A stretch of DNA of 22,822 bases. It comes from a virus. The stretch covers positions 1 to 22,822 of IMG/VR virus record IMGVR_UViG_3300037119_001147; one strand, 5' to 3'. The stretch's first letter is position 1, and each line of letters begins with the position of its first letter. The notes beneath the pieces were generated by a model, which had not been told where the DNA came from, did no database searches, and was given only the letters and a program-made list of their open reading frames with translations. This document shows, in pieces, positions 5,825-12,988 of the stretch. The translations under genes and the position numbers were made by a program.

Positions 5825-6724
5825 GTGCATAACCTTCTGACTACATCTACCGACCTGCTAAGGGTCGTAACAGGATCGGCAGCAGACCTAGACTGCATTG
5901 TTTCATTCATCGAATATACAAATGCTTCTCCCCCGGTACTTGATGCAATGGATACACAGTTCACGAATATTTCGACTGCAACTACTACAACAATTCTTGG
6001 AGCACCTTCATCGGGTTCAGATCGTCGTCGTATCAAGTCGGTGTCGATTGTCAATACACATGCATCAGTCTCTACTACGTGTCGTGTTGTCATTGAACGA
6101 ACTGGCCCTGTACTGTGGGACATGTTCAATACAGTTACTCTGGCTCCTGGCGAGTCGCTGACATTCACAGAAGGTATCGGCTGGTTCTATAACAGAACTG
6201 CACCTACCAATCTTGCTACTGGTGTTGCTACTACTGCACAGATTGCATCACATTCCGCAGATACTTATTATCTTGGAATGGCAACTACGTACAACGGAGT
6301 TACCCGGCTACGTGCAGGTACGTTCTTCCGTTGGGCATTTCGTGCAAACAAGGGTGGTGGTACTGCTACTCCTACTTACATCATTCGTTATGGAACAGCA
6401 GGAACCACGGCAGATACAGCTCGTGTTACTTTAACAGGTGCAGCACAGACAGCGGTAGCAGATGAAGCTTATTTTATTATTGAGGCTGGTTTCCGTGTTA
6501 TTGGTTCATCAGCAGTTTTGGTAGCACATCACTTGCTTTCTCACCGTTTAGGAACAACTGGTTTCAGTGTTACTGCTGCAAACGTTGCAATGACTCCAGT
6601 TGTATCAGGTACGTTCGACTCAGGTGTTGCAGGAAGTATTATTGGATTAAGTGTTAACCCTGGTGCTTCTGGCGCATGGGTTACAGACCTAGTTACACTT
6701 GACGGCGTAAACATGGTGATGTAG
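5825..6724 (+). CDS. Beta-rich minor tail or fibre protein (299 aa)
   Basis: It starts with GTG directly after the preceding stop. Residues about 70-125 form an Ig-like beta pattern often seen in virion proteins: RIKSVSIVNTH, TCRVVIERTG, NTVTLAPGESLTFTEG, then GWFYN. The C-terminal part (about 130-299) is a second beta-rich domain with DTYYLGMATTYNGVTRLRAG and RANKGGGTATPTYIIRYGTAG, ending in TDLVTLDGVNMVM. No signal peptide or membrane segment is present. The stop TAG shares its last base with the GTG of the next gene, implying translational coupling with the giant fibre. Most likely a minor tail or receptor-binding component; no named family is recognised. Confidence 0.6.
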   Translation: MHNLLTTSTDLLRVVTGSAADLDCIVSFIEYTNASPPVLDAMDTQFTNISTATTTTILGAPSSGSDRRRIKSVSIVNTHASVSTTCRVVIERTGPVLWDMFNTVTLAPGESLTFTEGIGWFYNRTAPTNLATGVATTAQIASHSADTYYLGMATTYNGVTRLRAGTFFRWAFRANKGGGTATPTYIIRYGTAGTTADTARVTLTGAAQTAVADEAYFIIEAGFRVIGSSAVLVAHHLLSHRLGTTGFSVTAANVAMTPVVSGTFDSGVAGSIIGLSVNPGASGAWVTDLVTLDGVNMVM

Positions 6725-9693
6725 TGAATTTTGATTATGAATTCGAGAGTGCTTATGGTGTTCCTGGTTGGCTTGATTTAGACTACTCGCCAGTAACAGG
6801 CACTTTGGAAACTGCCACTCTTAGTGCAACAGCTACAGGTACTGCAACTTTAGTTAGATCACCAACTAAAGTATTAATTGCTGTAGCTGTTGCTGTTGCT
6901 ACCTTTATTCGTGCAGTATCTATTATTCGTGCAGCAACAGGTTTAGCAGTTCCAAAACTAATCCGTAGTATTGCTAGAACCTACTCAGTTGTAGGAACTG
7001 GTGTAGCTGTATTAGTACGTACTCCACAAAGAATCTTATCTGCTACAGGAAGCGGAACTGCTACCTTAATTAGATCACCTACTAAGGTACTTAGTGTTGT
7101 TAGTACAGGAGTAGTATCACTTATTAGAGCACCTAGCAAAGTATTCTTACGTACTGCTACTGCTGTACCTGTTTTACTGAAATCTCCTATTAGAGCATTT
7201 GTTGTAGTAGGTACTGGTGCTGTTACACTAGTACGTGCTCCCAGCAAAGTTTTCTTTGTTGGTGGAATTAGTTACGAACAGGATGCACTAACTTATACAC
7301 CCAAAGCATTTTGGCCATTACAGGAAGCTTCTGGTAATCCACAAGATGTATCAGGTAATGGTAACCATTTTACCTCAGTAGTAGGTTCACCTACTTATCA
7401 GCAGCCTGGAGTAATGGGAACATATGCAGTTCTCTTAAACGGGGGAGCTGGCTTCTCGCGTTCTTCAGTTGTTTCTACAGTTGTTGATAATCTAACTATT
7501 GAAATTGTTGTTAATGTAACTGTCGTTACTGTTAACGATCAACGTATTTTCTATATGGGTAATGGTGGGTCAAGTGGATATGGAATTCTAGTAGATGTAG
7601 ACGGCGGATTCCGTCTACTATTAGGTGGAGTAGCTTTCGGAGCTAAAAGCTTTGCGTTAACTTCTGATGCTTTACTTCATGTTGTGCGTGAAGCTGGAAC
7701 GTGGAAATACTATGTTAATGGTTCACTTGCACATGGTAATGCAAGCACTTCTGCACCTAATGCTCCTTCTGGAACAGTTGATGTTGGTGATGGATCAATT
7801 CAGCAGGAAGTATCTTGGCTTGCATTTTATGAACAAGCATTTGATTCAAGTGAAGTAGCTGCTCGTTATGCTGCAATGTCAGCTCCTGGAGGAGTTCTCG
7901 CAGTTCCTTCATTAATCAGAACTCCCACAAAAGTTCTTGGGGCTATTGGTACAGGATTAGGTTCACTTGTTAGATCACCTAGTAAAATTCTTACAGCGAT
8001 TGCAATTGCAGTTCCTACAATTGTTCGTTCTGCATCTAGAACATTATCTGTTGTAGGAACTGGCACAGCTACTTTAATTAGAAATCCGACAAGAGTTTTG
8101 GCGGCTATTGGTTCTGCTGTCGTTACTCTAACTACACAGGTTGTTCAAAATGTAACTCTTAGTGCTATTGGTACTGGTGTGGCGTCTTTAGTTAGGGCTC
8201 CCGCGAAAATTCTTTCAACCTTAGGAACTGGAATTGTCACAATCATCAGATCGCCTTCTAGAACTCTTACCGCAAGTGCAACAGGAATTGCAACACTTGT
8301 TAGATCACTTTCACGAACTCTCTCTACAACAGCAATTGCAATTGCTACAATTACTCGTAGTCCGAGTAGAACCTTAAGTGTTATAGGAACTGGTATTGCT
8401 ACATTAGTTCGTAGTGCAACAAAAATTCTATTAGCAACAGGAGCCGGCGTTGCTACATTAGTAAGATCACCAACAAAGGTTCTTTTAGCTACAGCTACAA
8501 GTGTTGCAAGTATTGTTCGATCTGTTTCAATTACTTTAAGAGCAACTGCTGTAGGAGTTGCTACTCTCACAACAGTTAAAGTTATCCTTGCATCCTTTAC
8601 TGCAATTGGAACGGGAGTAGCATCATTAGTAAGATCACCACAACGATTACTATTAGCAACTGGTACAGGAATTTCTACATTAGTACGTTCAGTCCTGAAA
8701 AATCTAAATGCAATTGGAACTGGATTAGCTTCTGTTATTCGTTATGTGAGTAAGGTGTTTGGAGCAATTGGAACTGGTATCGCAGATGTTACAACAACTG
8801 GAGCTACACAAGTTGCTCTTTCAGCAATTGGTACAGCAGTACCGAAATTAGTCAAAAATCCTCAAATTATCCTGTCAACCCTCGGCTCGGGAGTGGCGTC
8901 CGTTGTACGCGCTATATATACTGCGTGTCTAGCTACGGGAATCGGCGTGTCTACAGTGATTCGCTACCCTGCTCGTACCTTACTAGCCACAGGAGCAGGA
9001 GTAGCAACTGTAACCACATTAAAAGTAATCCTACAAACTCTAAGTGCAACTGGAACAAGCATCGCAACTTTAGTAAGAGGCCCAATCAAGACACTATCTG
9101 CGATTGGCACATCATCAGCTTCTATTAACAGAAGCGTGAGTAGAGTATTAGGAGCAATTGCTGTATGTTCGTCATTCTTGGTGAAAAGACCTACGCGCGT
9201 GTTGCAGGCAATTGCCACAACGGTGTCAATGCTCACCACATCGAGATTATTGCAAGCCGTCTTAACTACTTCTGGCTCGGCAGTTGCTACTATTTTAAGG
9301 TCACCAACTAAGGTCCTAATTGGAGTAGGAAGTGGAATTAGTACAATCGCAAGGATTGTATCAACTTCATACAATGCGACAGGAACGGCGATTGTTACTT
9401 TCACAAGGAACGCAGCTACTTCTGTTGAGTTCCTCGTTACCGGGATTCTTCTACCCAAGCTTAATGTTAGACCATCAAGAATCCTACAAGCAGTTGCAAC
9501 TGGACTTGCATCAGTAACCTCAGTTGTTCAAGGATTCGCAGGATATGTAGATGCGACTGGACGAGCTTTTGCAGCATGGTTAGCAGAAGCAGAACAACAG
9601 TGGCATGCTCATCCACTTCACGGATATATTGGAGAAGCTATAGAACAGTTTAAGGGTATTGCGATGAAACCATTTAGAAAGGACGATTCGTGA
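6724..9693 (+). CDS. Giant 18-residue-repeat fibre protein with inserted LamG domain
   Basis: A 989-residue protein unlike its neighbours. After a 32-residue acidic N-terminus come eight consecutive 18-residue units (33-176), of consensus about LSAIGTGVATLVRSPTKV. A LamG-like lectin domain follows at residues about 182-388 (AFWPLQEASGNPQDVSGNGN near its start; WLAFYEQAFDSSEVAARY near its end). Then come about 28 more units (405-920) and a helical 50-residue tail. The units alternate two beta-like strands with GTG and SPTK turns, which suggests a fibrous beta-solenoid or triple beta-spiral shaft carrying a lectin. From residue 605 every fourth unit is 20 residues long, lacks the Arg and carries a TT pair, giving a 74-residue super-period. 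GTG start overlaps the preceding stop. Likely a tail fibre shaft; the fold is inferred. Confidence 0.7.
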   Translation: MNFDYEFESAYGVPGWLDLDYSPVTGTLETATLSATATGTATLVRSPTKVLIAVAVAVATFIRAVSIIRAATGLAVPKLIRSIARTYSVVGTGVAVLVRTPQRILSATGSGTATLIRSPTKVLSVVSTGVVSLIRAPSKVFLRTATAVPVLLKSPIRAFVVVGTGAVTLVRAPSKVFFVGGISYEQDALTYTPKAFWPLQEASGNPQDVSGNGNHFTSVVGSPTYQQPGVMGTYAVLLNGGAGFSRSSVVSTVVDNLTIEIVVNVTVVTVNDQRIFYMGNGGSSGYGILVDVDGGFRLLLGGVAFGAKSFALTSDALLHVVREAGTWKYYVNGSLAHGNASTSAPNAPSGTVDVGDGSIQQEVSWLAFYEQAFDSSEVAARYAAMSAPGGVLAVPSLIRTPTKVLGAIGTGLGSLVRSPSKILTAIAIAVPTIVRSASRTLSVVGTGTATLIRNPTRVLAAIGSAVVTLTTQVVQNVTLSAIGTGVASLVRAPAKILSTLGTGIVTIIRSPSRTLTASATGIATLVRSLSRTLSTTAIAIATITRSPSRTLSVIGTGIATLVRSATKILLATGAGVATLVRSPTKVLLATATSVASIVRSVSITLRATAVGVATLTTVKVILASFTAIGTGVASLVRSPQRLLLATGTGISTLVRSVLKNLNAIGTGLASVIRYVSKVFGAIGTGIADVTTTGATQVALSAIGTAVPKLVKNPQIILSTLGSGVASVVRAIYTACLATGIGVSTVIRYPARTLLATGAGVATVTTLKVILQTLSATGTSIATLVRGPIKTLSAIGTSSASINRSVSRVLGAIAVCSSFLVKRPTRVLQAIATTVSMLTTSRLLQAVLTTSGSAVATILRSPTKVLIGVGSGISTIARIVSTSYNATGTAIVTFTRNAATSVEFLVTGILLPKLNVRPSRILQAVATGLASVTSVVQGFAGYVDATGRAFAAWLAEAEQQWHAHPLHGYIGEAIEQFKGIAMKPFRKDDS
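6820..9531 (+). repeat. Protein-level 18-residue (54-nt) tandem repeats in two blocks
   Basis: Block 1 covers 6820-7251 (eight units). Block 2 covers about 7888-9531 (partial first and last units and 28 full ones). The lectin-coding stretch 7267-7887 separates them. DNA copies have diverged through synonymous change, so the repeat is clear in protein but not as long identical DNA. Twenty-residue units begin at residues 459, 605, 679, 753, 827 and 901; the last five are exactly 74 residues apart. Confidence 0.8.
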
Positions 9694-10010
9694 CTACGTT
9701 AGCACAAGCACCAATTAGAGTAACAAAAGGTAGTGTGCAGTATTGGCCAGTTAAAGTTATGGATGCGTTCAATGCTTTAACTAACTTAGATACAGCCGAT
9801 CTTAGATTTGATTTATACAAAGCAGAAGCAGACGATACAGAAACTCCAATTGATTTAAATAGTTCTGCTGATAACAACGGCATGTATGCACTTCCTTTAG
9901 TTGATACAACTGGAGCATTTGAAGCAGGACACTATAATCTTTACATCACGTTCGTTGCTTCTCCACAAACTCCGAGACTAGGACCGTTTCGTTTCTTAGT
10001 AGATGGGTAG
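9690..10010 (+). CDS. Small beta-sandwich virion protein (106 aa)
   Basis: It starts with GTG overlapping the stop of the giant fibre gene (GTGA). The 106-residue protein has alternating strands: IRVTKGSVQYWPVKVMDA, ADLRFDLYKAEADDTETPID, NGMYALPLVDTTG, and HYNLYITFVASPQTPRLGPF. This suggests an Ig-like or baseplate-upper-protein-like fold. Small proteins of this kind often accompany phage fibres as attachment or accessory subunits. It closes the adhesion module, 3 nt before the large terminase gene, and shares that gene's operon. Structural role inferred from composition and position. Confidence 0.55.
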   Translation: MTTLAQAPIRVTKGSVQYWPVKVMDAFNALTNLDTADLRFDLYKAEADDTETPIDLNSSADNNGMYALPLVDTTGAFEAGHYNLYITFVASPQTPRLGPFRFLVDG

Positions 10011-10013
10011 GTT

Positions 10014-11384
10014 ATGAATACTCCTGTAATCGACAAAGAACTACTGTTTGAGAAGATTGGGTATTCACCCCATTCTGAGGAACAGTGGAAAATTCACAGA
10101 TCAAAAGCTAGGTTTAAAATTCCTTGCTGCGGTCGTCGATTTGGTAAGTCTCAGGCTGCTGGTCACGAAATGACCTACAACCTATTCGTACCTGAATCGT
10201 ACAACTGGATTTGTGGACCAACATACAAACTAGGTGAAAAAGAGTTCCGTGTTGTATGGAACGATTTACGTACACTTAAATTACTAGACAAGTGTACCAC
10301 CAAGACAAATAATGTTAACCAGGGACAGATGCGAATTGTAACACCGATGGGTTCAGTTCTAGAAGTTGTATCAGCAGAAAAGCAGGATTCTCTCGTTGGT
10401 GAAGGTTTGCATTCAGTTATTATGTCTGAGGCTGCCAAGCATAAAATGTCAACTTGGCAAATGTTCATTGAGCCTGCATTATCAGATCATCGAGGTAGTG
10501 CAATGTTCCCAAGTACCCCACAAGGTTTCAACTGGTACAAGGGACTATTTGATATGGGACAACTACCTGAACACCCCGATTATGAAAGTTGGCGCTTTCC
10601 TACCTGGACTAACAAAGCAATGTATCCTGGTGGATTCGATGATCCAGAGTTAGCACGTATTCGAGGAACTGTATCTAAGCAATATTGGGATCAGGAGTAT
10701 GCTGCTGACTTCACCTCATTTGAGGGACAAATCTATCCTATGTTCAATGAGGATATTCATGTTAAAAAGATTGAATACAATCCCGAATGGTTTAACTGCT
10801 TGGCGTTTGACTTTGGCTTCATTGATCCTTTTTGCTGCTATGACATTATGGTCGATCCGTCAGATAATGTCTATATTTGGAGAGAGTATCAGGTAACACA
10901 TCTTAGCTGTTGGCAGCATGCAAACATTATTAAGAATAGAGAACAACCTAGAGGATATCAAATTAATATGATGTACGCCGATCCAGCAGGAGCCGGCGAT
11001 ATTGCAACTCTCGAATTAGTATTAGGTAAAGTATTTGCTGATCGTGTTTCTTGGGAAGAAGGAATTGAAGCAGTAACACGTTGGCTTAAACCTTACAATG
11101 CTCCACCCAAGCTTTTCATTGATCCTAGTTGTATTCATCTACGTAGACAACTAAGCCAGCTTCGTAGAAAAGAAGGTAGAGAAGGTCATAACGAGCGTGT
11201 AGGACAACATGATTATGACGATCATGGACCTGACGCTATTAGATATTTCTTTTCTCAACATTTTGTTCTTGGTCGCAATACCACACTAGCGTCCGTGTAT
11301 ACTGGCAAGTACGCAGGGAGCGAAGCGGAGACGTTTTTTACGTACTCTAGTGGTATTAAGCAGCAAGACAAAATTCCTTATTAG
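10014..11384 (+). CDS. terL: Terminase large subunit (ATPase and nuclease)
   Basis: The 456-residue motor pumps DNA into the prohead and cuts the concatemer. Walker A is GRRFGKS at residues 40-46. The Walker B region is VIMSEAA at 135-141, with E139 the probable catalytic glutamate and Ser where Asp is usual. The coupling motif is FPSTPQG at about 165-171. The C-terminal RNase H-like nuclease shows acidic residues at D266 (AFDFGF), D323 (YADPAG) and D403/D407 (DYDDHGPDAIRY). Length is usual for the family. It follows a fibre-associated gene by 3 nt and its last codons contain promoter-like copy P4, which would drive the portal and capsid genes. The separation from the probable small subunit by an adhesion module is uncommon. 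Confidence 0.95.
   Translation: MNTPVIDKELLFEKIGYSPHSEEQWKIHRSKARFKIPCCGRRFGKSQAAGHEMTYNLFVPESYNWICGPTYKLGEKEFRVVWNDLRTLKLLDKCTTKTNNVNQGQMRIVTPMGSVLEVVSAEKQDSLVGEGLHSVIMSEAAKHKMSTWQMFIEPALSDHRGSAMFPSTPQGFNWYKGLFDMGQLPEHPDYESWRFPTWTNKAMYPGGFDDPELARIRGTVSKQYWDQEYAADFTSFEGQIYPMFNEDIHVKKIEYNPEWFNCLAFDFGFIDPFCCYDIMVDPSDNVYIWREYQVTHLSCWQHANIIKNREQPRGYQINMMYADPAGAGDIATLELVLGKVFADRVSWEEGIEAVTRWLKPYNAPPKLFIDPSCIHLRRQLSQLRRKEGREGHNERVGQHDYDDHGPDAIRYFFSQHFVLGRNTTLASVYTGKYAGSEAETFFTYSSGIKQQDKIPY
11340..11351 (+). promoter_or_regulatory. Repeated promoter-like 12-mer, copy P4 inside terL
   Basis: Exact ACGTACTCTAGT preceded by TTTTTT, within the terL codons for T-Y-S-S. It lies 38 nt before the portal ATG, identical to the spacing of P2 from the small terminase. 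This arrangement would start a separate capsid transcript that ends at the terminator at 16289-16320. Confidence 0.6.
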
Positions 11385-11389
11385 GGGAT

Positions 11390-12796
11390 ATGGCTAAACT
11401 ACCCACATTACGTAAAACGGATTCTACGCCCCGTAAGCAAGTTTCGGGAACTTCCTATTCTGCCAAGAGTGCGGTTTCTCCGCCTCCTAACTCCTATGGG
11501 GAATTAGGCTCTAGCAGATTAACTGCAATTCGTGATCCAGTTCCAGAACTAGGGAACAGGAACGCAGAACTACAAACTTACCGGAGAATGATTCGCGGAG
11601 ATGTTTCAGTAAGAGCATCTTTACGCGCTGGTAAGTCTACCATTCTCGGTGCGGAATTCTATATTGATCCGTACAGCGAGGCAGTAGAGGATATGGTTGT
11701 TGCAGAGTTTAACTCTGACAACATCTTCCACGGAATGAACTTACCGTGGCTCAAGACTCTAGAAGGAATTGTACGTTTCTTAGAAAATGGTTTTTCCTTC
11801 TTTGAGGAAGTCTACGAACTTAGAGAATGGGCACCTCGCGTATCTAAGCCGGGTGCTAATCTTGCGAAGTATACAATGCTTCGTAAATTAGCTGAACGTC
11901 CTGCACGGACAATTATTGGCTTTGAGTATGACGACAATGGTGGTCTGAATGGAATTACTCAGAACGCTATTGGTGCAGACAACAGAGTTAAAGAAGTAAC
12001 CATCCCTATTACAAAGGGACTTTTGTTTACCTTTGAAGGGGATGGACAAGCAGAAGGTGAGTCGATTCTTCGACCTGCTTTCCGAAACTGGTATTACAAA
12101 GATAAGCTTTACACGATTGACGCAATTCAGAAGGAACGTCATGGTATTGGCGTACCCGAAGTCGAGGTTCTTCCTGGTGCTACTACTGCTGATAAAGCAC
12201 TAGCAGAAGAACTCGCAGCAAACCTACGAACTAACGAACGAGGTTATATCGTTCGACCGTCTACATTGACGGTAGGCTTTGCCGAGGTTAAAACTAATCT
12301 CGTCGATGCACTAGAATCAGCACTTCATCATGATAACCAAATCATGAAGAACATTCTAGTGCAGTTTATCAATCTAGGTCTTGATGCTTCTGGTGGTGGA
12401 CGAGCAACAGGTGCAACAGCCTTCGATATGTTTATGAAGGCAATGGCATACATTGCGAATATGATTTGTGATTATTTCAATATGTATACCATTCCACGCC
12501 TGACAGCTTATAACTTCCCTACAAATAGATTCCCACAAATGATGGCTAAGAATATTGGGGAATCGAAAGAGAATCAGCAGTGGTCCTCAATGATTAAGAA
12601 TCTTCTTGAATCACAGGGAATCACTCCTGATATGCCACTGGAACAGCATTTGCGTAAGGTGGCAGACCTACCAAAGAAAACAGAACCAAGACCTGAACCG
12701 ATTGATAATAATGAACCCGCCGACGGAGATATTAAGAAAACAACTTCTCCGAATGGTGGAGCAGGTAATCTACCAAAGGGATCGGACCCGGAGTAA
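11390..12796 (+). CDS. Portal protein (Mu gp29/DUF935-like)
   Basis: A 468-residue protein. It matches the DUF935 portal pattern by YRRMIRGDVSVRASLRAGKS and ILGAEFYIDP at residues about 63-95, WLKTLEGIVRFLENGFSFFEEVYE at about 118-145, and a long helical stem region around residues 300-370. The C-terminal 45 residues are Pro/Asn/Lys-rich and probably disordered. The portal is the dodecameric ring at one capsid vertex through which DNA enters and leaves and to which the tail is joined. It directly follows the large terminase, with AGGGGA as ribosome-binding site, and is followed by the capsid protease, the usual order. Copy P4 lies just upstream. Confidence 0.88.
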   Translation: MAKLPTLRKTDSTPRKQVSGTSYSAKSAVSPPPNSYGELGSSRLTAIRDPVPELGNRNAELQTYRRMIRGDVSVRASLRAGKSTILGAEFYIDPYSEAVEDMVVAEFNSDNIFHGMNLPWLKTLEGIVRFLENGFSFFEEVYELREWAPRVSKPGANLAKYTMLRKLAERPARTIIGFEYDDNGGLNGITQNAIGADNRVKEVTIPITKGLLFTFEGDGQAEGESILRPAFRNWYYKDKLYTIDAIQKERHGIGVPEVEVLPGATTADKALAEELAANLRTNERGYIVRPSTLTVGFAEVKTNLVDALESALHHDNQIMKNILVQFINLGLDASGGGRATGATAFDMFMKAMAYIANMICDYFNMYTIPRLTAYNFPTNRFPQMMAKNIGESKENQQWSSMIKNLLESQGITPDMPLEQHLRKVADLPKKTEPRPEPIDNNEPADGDIKKTTSPNGGAGNLPKGSDPE

Positions 12797-12802
12797 TGAA
12801 TT

Positions 12803-12988
12803 ATGTCTGATGCCGAAGGTAGAGCAAAAGATAGATCAGACGCAGGAACTAATGCAGCACCCATTTATGAAGGTCCATCAAGAGATGCTCTCGAAGGTTG
12901 GAGACGTATCACACCTGCAATTGTCGAAAGTCTTGATGAAACATTCGAAGAAGTGATAGCTAAACAGGCAGGTAGACGTGAAGTATGA
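12803..12988 (+). CDS. Small protein between portal and protease (61 aa)
   Basis: A 61-residue charged, helical protein (MSDAEGRAKDRSDAGTNAAP... ITPAIVESLDETFEEVIAKQAGRREV). GGAG lies 9 nt before the ATG. It overlaps the protease start by 11 nt, suggesting coupled translation. No family is recognised. Its position between portal and protease suggests a role in prohead assembly, possibly as a short portal- or scaffold-associated helix; this is a guess. Confidence 0.6.
   Translation: MSDAEGRAKDRSDAGTNAAPIYEGPSRDALEGWRRITPAIVESLDETFEEVIAKQAGRREV

Noticed and set aside
7866-9458. Long leftward frames inside the repeat gene (for example at 8145-8570 and 8964-9458)
   Set aside because: They arise because the repeated codons lack stops on the opposite strand; they have repeat-shadow composition and no ribosome-binding sites.
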